The translations under genes were made by a program, and so were the position numbers. The notes below the pieces were generated by a model that saw only the letters and a list, made by a program, of their open reading frames with translations, made no database searches and had not been told where the DNA came from. Positions 26,117-34,792 of a stretch of 64,000 nt of DNA are shown in pieces (the first letter of the stretch is position 1; every line of letters starts with the position of its first letter). Source of the DNA: Cellvibrio polysaccharolyticus (GTDB taxonomy: Bacteria; Pseudomonadota; Gammaproteobacteria; Pseudomonadales; Cellvibrionaceae); assembly GCF_015182315.1 (NCBI RefSeq), contig NZ_PRDL01000001.1:4194257-4258256 (forward strand), given 5' to 3'.

Positions 26117-26770
26117 TCAGGACCGACCATCCCACTGTAAAAAATTCTTCAATAACTGCAAACCGGCGGTGTGGCTTTTCTCCGGGTGGAATTGCACCGC
26201 AAACAAATTGTTGCGAGCCAGCGCAGCATCAATGGAAACGCCATATTGCGTAGTTGCTGCCACCAGTTTGCGGTCTTCGGCCTGCACGTAGTAACTGTGC
26301 ACAAAATAAAACCGGCTATCGCGAGCGATCTGCTGCCACAAGGGGTGGTCAATGGCCTGGTTAACCTGATTCCAGCCCATGTGCGGTACTTTTAACGGCT
26401 CGCCCGCTTCATCGCGCAGGTGTTCACCGAAAAATTTGACCTGACCTGGCACCAGGTTGATGCAATCAACACCGTCGTTTTCTTCGCTGTGCTGCATCAA
26501 CGCCTGCATGCCGACACAAATACTCAATACCGGTTTGCCGCTGGCAACCTGTTCACGCAACAGGTTATCGAAACCGAGGCGGCGAATTTCGCCCATGCAA
26601 TCCCGGATCGCGCCAACGCCGGGAAAGACCACCCGGTCAGCAGCCGCAACCACGGCAGGATCGGCAGTGATAACAATCGATTCACCAGTGGCAACATGAC
26701 CCAGCGCGCTGGCGACCGAGTGCAAATTGCCCATGCCGTAATCAATCACTGCGACTGTTTGTGTACTCAT
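26117..26770 (-). CDS. hisH: Imidazole glycerol phosphate synthase glutaminase subunit HisH
   Basis: 217-residue class I glutamine amidotransferase that feeds ammonia to HisF. N-terminus VAVIDYGMGNLHSVASAL; nucleophile in LSICVGMQALM; His-Glu in VQFHPEKSH. The ATG at 26770 is preferred over a start four codons upstream. Confidence 0.96.
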   Translation of the reverse strand: MSTQTVAVIDYGMGNLHSVASALGHVATGESIVITADPAVVAAADRVVFPGVGAIRDCMGEIRRLGFDNLLREQVASGKPVLSICVGMQALMQHSEENDGVDCINLVPGQVKFFGEHLRDEAGEPLKVPHMGWNQVNQAIDHPLWQQIARDSRFYFVHSYYVQAEDRKLVAATTQYGVSIDAALARNNLFAVQFHPEKSHTAGLQLLKNFLQWDGRS

Positions 26771-26806
26771 AAAAACCTGCAACGGCGACGAAAAAAAGAA
26801 AAATAA

Positions 26807-27400
26807 TCAGAGCGAACCTTTGGTGGAGGGCATCATGCCTTCCATGCGCGGGTCGAGTTCCAGCGCCATACGCAAGGCGCGGCCAAAGGCTTTGAACACG
26901 GTCTCGGCCTGGTGGTGCGAGTTATGACCACGCAGGTTGTCGATGTGCAAAGTCACACCGGCATGGTTGACGAAGCCCTGAAAAAACTCCCAAAACAATT
27001 CGGTATCAAACGTACCAATGCGCTTTTGGGTAAACGGAATATCCAGAAACAGACCCGGACGGCCGGAGAAATCAATCACTACGCGGGACAGCGCTTCATC
27101 GAGCGGCACGTAGGCGTGGCCATAGCGACGCAAGCCTTTTTTGTCGCCTACCGCTTTGGCAATCGCCTGGCCCAGGGTGATACCAATGTCTTCTACCGAA
27201 TGGTGATCATCAATGTGGGTGTCGCCATCACAAACGATGTCCAGATCAATCATGCCGTGACGGGCGATCTGATCCATCATGTGCTCCAGAAAAGGAACAC
27301 CGGTGTTGAATACGCCAGTTCCTTTACCATCGAGGTCGAGGCTGACTTTAATTTTGGTTTCCAGGGTGTTGCGTTCTACCTGGGCTACACGGTTGGACAT
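26807..27400 (-). CDS. hisB: Imidazoleglycerol-phosphate dehydratase HisB
   Basis: 197-residue monofunctional IGP dehydratase (no phosphatase domain). Manganese-binding repeats in DDHHSVEDIGI and GHNSHHQAETVFKAFGRAL. First gene of the operon, 36 bp before hisH. The start is the ATG at 27400. Confidence 0.97.
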   Translation of the reverse strand: MSNRVAQVERNTLETKIKVSLDLDGKGTGVFNTGVPFLEHMMDQIARHGMIDLDIVCDGDTHIDDHHSVEDIGITLGQAIAKAVGDKKGLRRYGHAYVPLDEALSRVVIDFSGRPGLFLDIPFTQKRIGTFDTELFWEFFQGFVNHAGVTLHIDNLRGHNSHHQAETVFKAFGRALRMALELDPRMEGMMPSTKGSL

Positions 27401-27469
27401 AACAAAAGCTCCATCGACGCCGGGGCGCAAAGTGGATGATGCGCAGCGCGCAAGGACAAATGAGGCGCG

Positions 27470-27475
27470 ATTATA
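27470..27475 (-). promoter_or_regulatory. Candidate -10 box of the his operon
   Basis: TATAAT on the minus strand, 70 bp upstream of hisB in the 97-bp ridA-hisB gap. No convincing -35 hexamer at 17 bp. Confidence 0.35.
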
Positions 27476-27497
27476 TAGGGAACCTCTGAAAAATGCT

Positions 27498-27881
27498 TTA
27501 AACCACCATCACGCCATCCGCTTCGATCAGCGAATCTTTCGGCAGCTGGTTGATGCCGATAGCCGCGCGCGCCGGGTAAGGCTGCACAAAATATTCCGCC
27601 ATCACTTCGTTAACGATGGGGAAATTGGCCAGGTCGGTCAGATAGATATTGAGTTTGACGATATCCGCCAGGCTGCCATTGGCCGCTTCACAGACCGCTC
27701 TCAGGTTTTTAAACACCTGATGCGCCTGGGCAGCAAAGTCGCCGTCAACCAGCGTCATGGTTTCCGGGTCCAGCGGAATCTGGCCCGATAAATACGTGGT
27801 GCTATTAACCTTGATGGCCTGGGAATAAGTGCCGATAGCGGCAGGTGCCTGATGGGTGTGAATAACCGCTTTATTGCTCAT
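27498..27881 (-). CDS. ridA: RidA family enamine/imine deaminase
   Basis: 127-residue trimeric RidA/YjgF protein that hydrolyses reactive 2-aminoacrylate and other imines. Features: APAAIGTYSQAIKV, YLSGQIPLDPETM, KLNIYLTDLANFPIVNEV and PARAAIGINQLPKDSLIE with the substrate-binding Arg. It follows spoT, a common arrangement. Confidence 0.94.
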   Translation of the reverse strand: MSNKAVIHTHQAPAAIGTYSQAIKVNSTTYLSGQIPLDPETMTLVDGDFAAQAHQVFKNLRAVCEAANGSLADIVKLNIYLTDLANFPIVNEVMAEYFVQPYPARAAIGINQLPKDSLIEADGVMVV

Positions 27882-27992
27882 AAATATCCTTGAAAACTCA
27901 TCAATACAGGTAAAAGTTCATCGAAACGGGAAAGAACCGACAAAAACACGGGAGTATAAACAGGGTGAAGGCGATGAACCAGCTACCGCCAA

Positions 27993-30104
27993 TCAGTTCT
28001 TGCTGCGGGCAATACGAATAACAAAGCTCATATTGCGAATGCGGCGCATGATATTGGCCAGATGCACGCGATTATGTACGCCAATACAGAGGTTGATCAC
28101 GCTGTTGTGCGCGTCGCGCTCCTGCACGTTGATATGTTCAATACTGCCACCTTGCTCGGTAATCCGGGTGGCCAGGGTCGCAATAATGCCACGTTCGGAT
28201 TCTACTTCAACACGCACATCCACAAGGAATTCACCGGTCACCGTAGGCGCCCAGTTTACCATGCTGATTTTCTCGGGATTGTGGCGAATTTCGGCGATGT
28301 TACGGCAGGTTTCCTGGTGAACGACCAAGCCTTTACCGGAGCTGATATGGCCGATAATCGGGTCGCCAGGAATCGGGCGGCAGCAGCGGGCGAAGGTAAT
28401 CAACATGCCTTCGGAGGAGTCGATGGTCAGCGGCGAATAAATACTGCTGCCACGACTTTTGGCTTCGGTTTCCGGTGCCAGCAAACGGGCAACGGCGTAG
28501 GCAATGCGGTTGCCCAGGCCAATGTCTTCCAGCAAATCATCCATGGTTTCGAGCTGGGTGGTTTGCAATAACTTTTCCAGCTGCGCGGGCAACAGGTGGT
28601 CGATGTCCAGTTGAATATCGCTTAACGCGCGCGCCAGCATACGACGACCCAGCGCAACCGACTGGTGATGACGCTGATTTTTCAGGTAGTGGCGAATCGC
28701 ACTGCGCGCCTTGCCGGACACGGTGAAATTCAGCCAATTGGGATTGGGCTGCGCGCCCTGGGCTGTGATAATGGTCACCTTTTGACCGCTTTGCAGCGGC
28801 TGCGACAAGGGCGCCAAACGGCCATTGACCCGGCAGGCAACACAGGCATGGCCAATATCCGTATGCACCGCGTAGGCAAAATCCACCGCCGTTGCGCCGT
28901 GCGGCAACTCGACAATTTTGCCTTTCGGCGTAAAAACATACACCTCATCGGGGAAGAGATCGATTTTAACGTTTTCGATAAATTCCAGAGAGTCACCAGC
29001 GCGACGCTGCATTTCCAGCAACCCTTGCACCCATTCACGGGCACGGTTGTGGCTGGCATTCAGGTCATCGGTATTGGATTTATACAGGAAATGCGCAGCG
29101 ATGCCGTTGTTGGCCATCTCGTCCATTTCTTTAGTGCGAATTTGCACTTCAATCGGTACCCCGTGCATGCCTACCAATACGGTATGCAGCGACTGATAGC
29201 CGTTGGCTTTGGGAATAGCGATGTAATCCTTGAACTCGCCGGCAACCGGCTTGTACAGGTTGTGCACCACACCCAGCACCCGGTAACAGGTATCAACACT
29301 GTCGACCACGATGCGGAAGGCATAGACATCCATAATCTCCTTGAAGAATTTCTTCTTCAGGCGCATTTTTTCATAGATGCTGAAGAGATGCTTTTCGCGG
29401 CCAAGCACGTCGGCCTGCAGGTTTTCCCGGGAAAGCCGCTTCTCGATAGACGTCTGGATTTGCTCTACCAGTTCTTTGCGATTACCGCGCGCGGTTTTCA
29501 GCGCAGCTTGCAAACGGGTGGCACGCAGCGGGTACATCGCGTAAAAGCCGCGATCTTCGAACTCCATGCGCATATCGTTCATGCCCAGACGATGGGCGAT
29601 GGGCGCATAAATCTCGAGGGTTTCCTTGGCGATGCGGCGTTTTTTATCGGGCGGCATGGCGCCGAGAGTACGCATGTTGTGCAAGCGGTCAGCGAGTTTG
29701 ACCAGAATAACCCGCAAGTCATTGGCCATGGCCAGCGCCATTTTCTGGAAGTTTTCGGCCTGCTTGGCCGCCTGGGATTCAAACTCGAACTGGGTGAGCT
29801 TGCTGACACCGTCGACCAGATCGGCAACCGAGCCGCCAAATTGGCTGGCAATGGCCTTTTTACTGATGCCGGTATCTTCAATCACGTCGTGCAGCATGGC
29901 TGCCATCAGGCTTTGATGGTCCATGTGCATTTGCGCAAGGATGTCTGCTACGGCGAGCGGATGGGTAATGTAGGGTTCGCCACTACGGCGCTTTTGGCCG
30001 TCGTGTGCCTGTTCGGCATAAAAATACGCGCGCTTCACCAGATTGATCTGGCTGACATCCAGGTAGGACGAAAGTCGGTGACTTAAGGCCTCTATGGTTT
30101 GCAA
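27993..30104 (-). CDS. spoT: Bifunctional (p)ppGpp synthase/hydrolase SpoT
   Basis: 703 residues from TTG at 30104, chosen because GGGGGAGA (30118-30111) lies at ideal spacing; an ATG at 30128 in the same frame has no ribosome binding site. Domains: HD hydrolase (about 40-190, MAAMLHDVIEDTGI intact), synthetase (about 220-340, KDYIAIPKANGYQSLH), TGS (about 380-445, VFTPKGKIVELPHGATAVDFAYAVH), a helical part, and a C-terminal ACT domain. An intact HD box identifies SpoT rather than RelA. It stands in gmk-rpoZ-spoT-ridA. Confidence 0.95.
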   Translation of the reverse strand: MQTIEALSHRLSSYLDVSQINLVKRAYFYAEQAHDGQKRRSGEPYITHPLAVADILAQMHMDHQSLMAAMLHDVIEDTGISKKAIASQFGGSVADLVDGVSKLTQFEFESQAAKQAENFQKMALAMANDLRVILVKLADRLHNMRTLGAMPPDKKRRIAKETLEIYAPIAHRLGMNDMRMEFEDRGFYAMYPLRATRLQAALKTARGNRKELVEQIQTSIEKRLSRENLQADVLGREKHLFSIYEKMRLKKKFFKEIMDVYAFRIVVDSVDTCYRVLGVVHNLYKPVAGEFKDYIAIPKANGYQSLHTVLVGMHGVPIEVQIRTKEMDEMANNGIAAHFLYKSNTDDLNASHNRAREWVQGLLEMQRRAGDSLEFIENVKIDLFPDEVYVFTPKGKIVELPHGATAVDFAYAVHTDIGHACVACRVNGRLAPLSQPLQSGQKVTIITAQGAQPNPNWLNFTVSGKARSAIRHYLKNQRHHQSVALGRRMLARALSDIQLDIDHLLPAQLEKLLQTTQLETMDDLLEDIGLGNRIAYAVARLLAPETEAKSRGSSIYSPLTIDSSEGMLITFARCCRPIPGDPIIGHISSGKGLVVHQETCRNIAEIRHNPEKISMVNWAPTVTGEFLVDVRVEVESERGIIATLATRITEQGGSIEHINVQERDAHNSVINLCIGVHNRVHLANIMRRIRNMSFVIRIARSKN

Positions 30105-30155
30105 CGCGATTCTCCCCCGGAAACACATGACCGCACTGGCGTGCGGTCATCACGA

Positions 30156-30407
30156 TCAGATTTCGTTATCGTAAGTGCGCTCGGGCTTGGGCTGCGGCAA
30201 GGTATCTTTTTCCAGCAGGATGCTGGCATCAATAAAGCCTTCTTCAATTTCCCGTAACGCAATAACGGTCGGCTTGTCGTTCTCTTCAGGAACATGCGGT
30301 TCCTTACCACCGATAGCCAACTGGCGCGCACGTTTGCTGCTTACCATCACCAGCTCAAAACGGTTATCTACATGTGCCAAACAATCTTCAACAGTAATAC
30401 GTGCCAT
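30156..30407 (-). CDS. rpoZ: RNA polymerase omega subunit
   Basis: 83 residues. MARITVEDCLAHVDNRFELV and SKRARQLAIGG are the conserved omega core that clamps the beta-prime C-terminus. It lies between gmk and spoT. Confidence 0.96.
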   Translation of the reverse strand: MARITVEDCLAHVDNRFELVMVSSKRARQLAIGGKEPHVPEENDKPTVIALREIEEGFIDASILLEKDTLPQPKPERTYDNEI

Positions 30408-30537
30408 AAAATTTCCGTGCCTGTGTGTACATTGCAGCTGGAGGCTGCGTTTTCAAGGGGTCATTATGCGTCAGATGGCCGCAAGTCGCCAGCTGCAACC
30501 GCGTTAAGCTGTGCCAAACACCTCGTTTTTGCTGCAT

Positions 30538-31155
30538 TTAGCCTAATAATTCACTCAATAACGCCTGATGTTTTACCGCCTGACGCGATAGACGCAAATG
30601 CTGGCTGGTAATCAGTGACTGCAATTGCGCCAGGGCTATGGTGAAATCGTCGTTGATAATCAGGTAATCCGCTTCTATGTAGTGGGAAATTTCGCTGATG
30701 GCTTCCTGCATACGCGCTTCAATCACTGCTTCATCATCCTGACCGCGACCGGTCAAACGCTGACGCAAGGCTGCCAGCGACGGAGGCAAGATAAACAGGC
30801 TGACAGTTTCCGGCATTAACTTGCGTACTTGCTCAGCACCTTGCCAGTCAATTTCCAGAATAACGTCAATACCCTGCGACAGGCGCTCTACCACCCATTG
30901 CTGCGAAGTGCCGTATAAATTACTGAAAACCCGCGCATGTTCGAGGAAATCACCGCTTTCGAGCATGGTTTCGAAAGTCGCGTGATTAACAAAATGGTAG
31001 TTCACACCATCTTCTTCGCCAGGGCGCATGGCACGTGTGGTGTGGGAGATGGATACACACACTTCAGGATTGGACTTTACCAGCGCGGCAACCAGACTGG
31101 TTTTTCCGGCGCCGGACGGAGCAGAAACGGTGTAGAGAGTGCCATGACTGTTCAT
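30538..31155 (-). CDS. gmk: Guanylate kinase
   Basis: 205-residue GMP kinase. P-loop SAPSGAGKTSLVAAL; GMP-binding SISHTTRAMRPGEEDGVNYHFV; VILEIDWQGAEQVR; lid arginines in LRQRLTGRGQDD. First gene of gmk-rpoZ-spoT-ridA. The 130-bp gap to rpoZ holds nothing notable. Confidence 0.96.
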   Translation of the reverse strand: MNSHGTLYTVSAPSGAGKTSLVAALVKSNPEVCVSISHTTRAMRPGEEDGVNYHFVNHATFETMLESGDFLEHARVFSNLYGTSQQWVVERLSQGIDVILEIDWQGAEQVRKLMPETVSLFILPPSLAALRQRLTGRGQDDEAVIEARMQEAISEISHYIEADYLIINDDFTIALAQLQSLITSQHLRLSRQAVKHQALLSELLG

Positions 31156-31290
31156 GTAACATACCTTGATTGCGCGAAGACGGTGGCAGAAAAAAAGGGC
31201 GATTATGGCACAGCCCGATCACTGCGGTCACCGCCGGATGCCGCCCGTCCTGTTCAATAATGCAGCCTGATTTTTTTGGAGCCCCGCCCG

Positions 31291-31515
31291 ATGTCCGAGT
31301 TACTGATTTCTATTGAAGAAGCTGCCATCCGTTTGCGCGTGCGCCCGGCTTATGTAGAAGAGTTGGTGAAAAAGGGGCGATTGAAGTTTGCTGATAATCG
31401 ACAGCTGGTGGCGAGTGAGGTTGATAAGCTGGCGGAACTGATGAACAAATTGCGTAATCAGGGAATTGCGACTTTGGTTAATATCACCGCGCAAAATGCG
31501 GCGAAAAAGCATTGA
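31291..31515 (+). CDS. Small excisionase-like helix-turn-helix protein
   Basis: 74 residues. ISIEEAAIRLRVRPAYVEELVKKGRL followed by ADNRQLVASEVDKLAEL matches the MerR-like winged helix of excisionase-family DNA-binding proteins (also found in some antitoxins). The ATG at 31291 follows GGAG. No integrase, toxin or phage gene is nearby, so it is an orphan. A chromosomal regulator or remnant is equally possible. Confidence 0.65.
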   Translation: MSELLISIEEAAIRLRVRPAYVEELVKKGRLKFADNRQLVASEVDKLAELMNKLRNQGIATLVNITAQNAAKKH

Positions 31516-31575
31516 ATGGTTTTTAAAAGCGATTACTCGGATTATTGCTCCGCCTGTTTTCCAAGCTTTTTTAAC

Positions 31576-31817
31576 AGGTGCCATTCTATACGTTTGGCGT
31601 CAGACCACTTGTTCCAGAAACGCATGACAAATTGGCAGGATTGCTAATTTGCACAGCGAAGCTGCCCGGAGGGTGAGCCACACGGATGTGGCGAATGCAT
31701 CTTTCTCGGTAGCTCTGACGAGTCAACGGCGATTGCTCCTGCATTGTTCTAACTTCCGCCATCCATGGCGGGCGTCCATAGCTCGATAGTTTTGTAATAA
31801 GTGGTCTGACGCCAAAC
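31576..31817. repeat. Structured dispersed repeat, family B copy 1
   Basis: Begins AGGTGCCATTCT and ends in a right arm. A perfect 19-bp inverted repeat (31592-31610 and 31799-31817) encloses a core conserved with 37244-37450. The core holds three hairpins: CAAATTGGC/GCTAATTTG, CAGC-GAA-GCTG, and GCCACA-CGGA-TGTGGC. It fills the convergent gap 31516-31889, which has no gene. Confidence 0.85.
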
Positions 31818-31889
31818 TCACATCATGCTGATATGAAGCTTGTGCAGCCTGAACGGTCGGTTTTTACTCAAGCGTTTCTCTTACCGGTT

Positions 31890-32594
31890 TCAAGCCGCTT
31901 CACAAGCCTTTGCCAGCACCTTCAAAACATCTGCCGATTCCGCAACCGCACCAAAAATACCGCCTTCATTGAGGGTGATATCCACCGTCGCCTGATGCAA
32001 ATGTGCTTCTCCCGCTGCGCAGCAATCTGACAGAAGCACACAATCGTAGCCCTTGTCGTTGGCTTCGCGCATGGTGGAATGGACGCAGACATCGGTCGTA
32101 ACGCCGGTAAGAATCAACTGGCGGATGCCTTTGCTGCGCAGAATCTGATCCAGATCGGTGGCATGAAAGGCGCTGTTGCCAGGTTTATCGAGCAGAATGT
32201 CACCGGGTTGCGGCTCCAGCTCCGGCACTATGTCCCAGCCCTTTTCACCGCGAACCAGAAACTTCCCCAAGGGCCCTTGGGCGCCAATCGGCGTCCCCTT
32301 TAACTCTCCACGCAATCGTTTGGTCGGGTTGAGATCGCTGAGATCCGGGCGATGCCCTTCGCGGGTGTAAATCACGGTGACACCGATTGCACGCATGTAT
32401 TCCAGCAAGGTCGCTGTGGGTTCGATGGCAGCGCGCCCCGCCGCCACCGAATAACCCATGGAGGCAAAGTAACCTTCCGGGTGGAGAAAATCTGACTGCA
32501 TGTCGATCACGATCAGCGCGGTGTCCTGCCTGGACCACTGACCGGACAGCGGCCAGGCGTAAGGTATTGCGTTAACAAATCCCATGGAGGACAT
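31890..32594 (-). CDS. Isochorismatase-fold cysteine hydrolase, biuret hydrolase-like
   Basis: 234-residue cysteine hydrolase. Catalytic triad in VIDMQSDF (Asp), LDKPGNSAF (Lys) and GVTTDVCVHSTMREAND (Cys). The segments YTREGHRPDLSDL, RGEKGWDIVPEL and ATDLDQILRSKGI follow bacterial biuret hydrolases (BiuH) closely from memory; ureidoacrylate hydrolase RutB is the alternative. Biuret hydrolysis gives allophanate plus ammonia. The ATG at 32594 follows GGAGA and lies 2 bp after the stop of the substrate-binding protein gene, so the two are one operon: uptake plus hydrolysis of an amide-nitrogen compound. Confidence 0.8.
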   Translation of the reverse strand: MSSMGFVNAIPYAWPLSGQWSRQDTALIVIDMQSDFLHPEGYFASMGYSVAAGRAAIEPTATLLEYMRAIGVTVIYTREGHRPDLSDLNPTKRLRGELKGTPIGAQGPLGKFLVRGEKGWDIVPELEPQPGDILLDKPGNSAFHATDLDQILRSKGIRQLILTGVTTDVCVHSTMREANDKGYDCVLLSDCCAAGEAHLHQATVDITLNEGGIFGAVAESADVLKVLAKACEAA

Positions 32595-32596
32595 GA

Positions 32597-33640
32597 TCAC
32601 TTCTCCATGTAGGTGGCGGGGAAGCGCAGGTTAACCCGTTGCACATTGCCGACCACTTTACCGGGATATTCGATGCCGATATCACCGGGGTTGCGAATGC
32701 CTTCGCCGAGCAGATCATTGTCAAAGCTGAATTGCTGGATCAATGTCAGCTTGTCCTGAAATTCCTGACTGGCAACAAAGGACGCGCCCTCGCCTCGCGC
32801 ATAAAAATGGGTGGTTTTCAGCTGCGCTTCAAAACCGGCAGCATCGGTGCCGGATGCAGCGGCCATCTGCGCGATGGCTTCATCGCGTTTTGCGCCGGGT
32901 GTAGCGAGAATATCCATCACTTCAAACCAGGCACCGGCCAGCGCTTTGCCGAGGTCCGGATGTTGTTGCAGCAATTCGGTGCGCAGCAGCAAACCATCGT
33001 TGATCTCACCGGGTATGTCCGCCGAACTGAAGGCCAAATGTGCGTCCGGATAGCTGGAAAGAATCGCTCCCAGTTGCGGTTGCCAGGTCACTACGGCATT
33101 CACTTTGCCATTGGGAAACATGGCGATCATGTCGGCATCAGAGGTGTTGACCACGGTTAAATCGCGCTCGGTCAAACCGGCTTTGGCCAGCGCCCGACCC
33201 AGCAGATAGTGGGAACCGGAGAACTGTACCAGGTTGACCGATTTGCCTTTGAGGCTGGTTAAATCCTTGCCGCCTTTGAGGATCAAACCATCATTGCCCA
33301 GCGAATTGTTCAGCAATAGCGCCACGCTGGTGTCCACGCCAGATGCCGCCGGGATGGTCAGTGCATCCAGCAACATAGCGATGGTGCCGTCAAACTGACC
33401 GGCAGTGAATTGATTGATGCCTTCAACGTAGTCGTTGATCTGCACCGCCTGCAAATCAATACCGTATTGCTCGCCCCAGCGCTTGAGAATGCCCGTCTCT
33501 TCTGCGTAACCCAGCGGCATGGAACCGACATACACCGACCAGGCAATGCGCACCTGCGGCAATTTTTCGGCAGCAAATGCGCTGAGAGAAAAGCAGCTGG
33601 TTGCTGCCAGTATCAATCCTGCAAACCATTGACGTTTCAT
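32597..33640 (-). CDS. Orphan ABC transporter substrate-binding protein, guanidine/urea-type
   Basis: 347 residues with a signal peptide ending SAFA. A NitT/TauT-like periplasmic binding protein clearly paralogous to the one at 52935-53990: both share SVYVG/SIYVG near the start, VQINDYVEGINQFTAGQFD, DALTIPAASGVD, NTSDADMIAMF and GKALAGAWFEVM. It has no permease or ATPase gene next to it, so it may use the transporter core at 51303-52900. It is co-transcribed with the biuret-hydrolase-like gene and preceded by a LysR gene. The ATG at 33640 gives a proper signal peptide. Confidence 0.88.
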   Translation of the reverse strand: MKRQWFAGLILAATSCFSLSAFAAEKLPQVRIAWSVYVGSMPLGYAEETGILKRWGEQYGIDLQAVQINDYVEGINQFTAGQFDGTIAMLLDALTIPAASGVDTSVALLLNNSLGNDGLILKGGKDLTSLKGKSVNLVQFSGSHYLLGRALAKAGLTERDLTVVNTSDADMIAMFPNGKVNAVVTWQPQLGAILSSYPDAHLAFSSADIPGEINDGLLLRTELLQQHPDLGKALAGAWFEVMDILATPGAKRDEAIAQMAAASGTDAAGFEAQLKTTHFYARGEGASFVASQEFQDKLTLIQQFSFDNDLLGEGIRNPGDIGIEYPGKVVGNVQRVNLRFPATYMEK

Positions 33641-33716
33641 AGTGATGCCTCTTTCAGAAAATCCCGAATACGACCCGATTCTGTCAGCCGGGAAAACGCC
33701 GTCCAATGGTAAGCAT

Positions 33717-33732
33717 TGCAGGTATACCGGCA
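33717..33732. promoter_or_regulatory. Palindrome upstream of the orphan binding-protein operon
   Basis: TGCAGGTATACCGGCA, a 16-bp inverted repeat with one mismatched pair, between the LysR stop and the binding-protein start. A possible operator. Confidence 0.3.
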
Positions 33733-33733
33733 G

Positions 33734-34645
33734 TTAATTGCAGGTAACGCAGGTTTGTTGCAGATCGTCCAGAAAAGCTTGCAGCACCGGCCGCGGTCGG
33801 CGTTTGTTTTTACGGGTAATGGCCTGAATGGATGACACTCGCTGAAATTGCTGCGGATCAAGTGCCACCAGCTCACCCCGCTCTACCCAGCGGTTGGCGA
33901 AATGGCCGGGCAAAAAGCCGACATGACTGCCGGCCAGAATCAGCATGGCAGCGGCTTCGATATTACTGACCCAGGCATGCGGCACCTCACTTTGCTCGCC
34001 CATCAATAACAGATCCGCCTGTTCAAGAAATTCCCGAGCCACTTTGCGTTCTTGAATCAGTGCCTGTTGCAGTTGCTCACCAACCAAACCGGCGAGTCGA
34101 TGACCGCTGGCCACGTAGAGATAGTCGCGCTCTTCATAGAGCGGCAGATATTCCAGTTCCTGCAAACCATGCATAAAGATGCCGATGCCGATATCCGCCT
34201 GATTATCCAGCACCGCCTGCTCGATTTTTGCCGGGGCGGTGATGTCGATAAAAAATTCCACATCGTTTTGTTCGCGGCGGGAGAAGCGTTGCAAGGTGGG
34301 CATTAACGGGCAGGTAGCATCGGTAATCAGGTTGTCGATCATGGCGATGCGAATGGGGCCGCTGAGCTGGCGTTGCATCGCCAGCGCATCCTGCTCAAAA
34401 CGGCGGGTGGCATTGAACAATTCGGTAGCGCGGCGGTAAATCGTGGCGCCCTCTTCCGTTAACGCAAAACCCGAACGGCCACGCTCGCACAAACGAAAGC
34501 CGAGGCGGCTTTCCAGTTGGCCAATATGTTTGCTGATGGTGGAGGCATCACGCCCGAGCAGTGCCTGGGCATTACTGATGCCATTGGCATCGGCCACCGC
34601 CAGAAAAACCCGCAGCAGCCGTAAATCGATATCACCGAGTTGCAT
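33734..34645 (-). CDS. LysR-family transcriptional regulator
   Basis: 303 residues. N-terminal winged HTH (LRLLRVFLAVADANGISNAQALLGRDASTISKHIGQLESRLG) and a C-terminal effector domain of the periplasmic-binding type. It is co-oriented with, and 93 bp upstream of, the binding-protein/hydrolase operon, its likely target; this differs from the divergent layout typical of LysR genes. The start is ATG 34645. The effector is unknown. Confidence 0.88.
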   Translation of the reverse strand: MQLGDIDLRLLRVFLAVADANGISNAQALLGRDASTISKHIGQLESRLGFRLCERGRSGFALTEEGATIYRRATELFNATRRFEQDALAMQRQLSGPIRIAMIDNLITDATCPLMPTLQRFSRREQNDVEFFIDITAPAKIEQAVLDNQADIGIGIFMHGLQELEYLPLYEERDYLYVASGHRLAGLVGEQLQQALIQERKVAREFLEQADLLLMGEQSEVPHAWVSNIEAAAMLILAGSHVGFLPGHFANRWVERGELVALDPQQFQRVSSIQAITRKNKRRPRPVLQAFLDDLQQTCVTCN

Positions 34646-34671
34646 CAACTTTCACCATCGGAGCCTGCATC

Positions 34672-34769
34672 GGCTCGTCAATCAGGATTCAGACTCGCCG
34701 TAAACCCGTCCATGGGGGCTCGACTGCCGCATCCCTGCGGCAGACGGTCTGATTCCTGATTGACGAGCC
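34672..34769. repeat. Structured dispersed repeat, family A copy 2
   Basis: 98 bp bounded by 23-bp arms (34672-34694 and 34747-34769, one mismatch). The core contains CGCCGTAAACCC, GTCCATGGGGGCTCGA and the hairpin CTGCCGCATCCCTGCGGCAG, matching copy 1 (25944-26099) in reverse orientation. It lies between the LysR start and the alpha/beta hydrolase stop. Confidence 0.87.
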
Positions 34770-34792
34770 ACTGCCTGTAGAACTGTGCAAAA

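Noticed and set aside
27470..27475. Complete sigma-70 promoter for the his operon
   Set aside because: The -10 hexamer is perfect but no acceptable -35 is found at 16-18 bp, so only the -10 is reported.
28665..30086. 473-codon open frame on the plus strand opposite spoT
   Set aside because: It is the antisense of a well-conserved gene with all SpoT domains; the translation shows no recognisable domain and no ribosome binding site.
34672..34769. Integron attC site
   Set aside because: Size and symmetry would allow it, but the terminal RYYYAAC/GTTRRRY consensus is absent and no integrase or cassette array is present.
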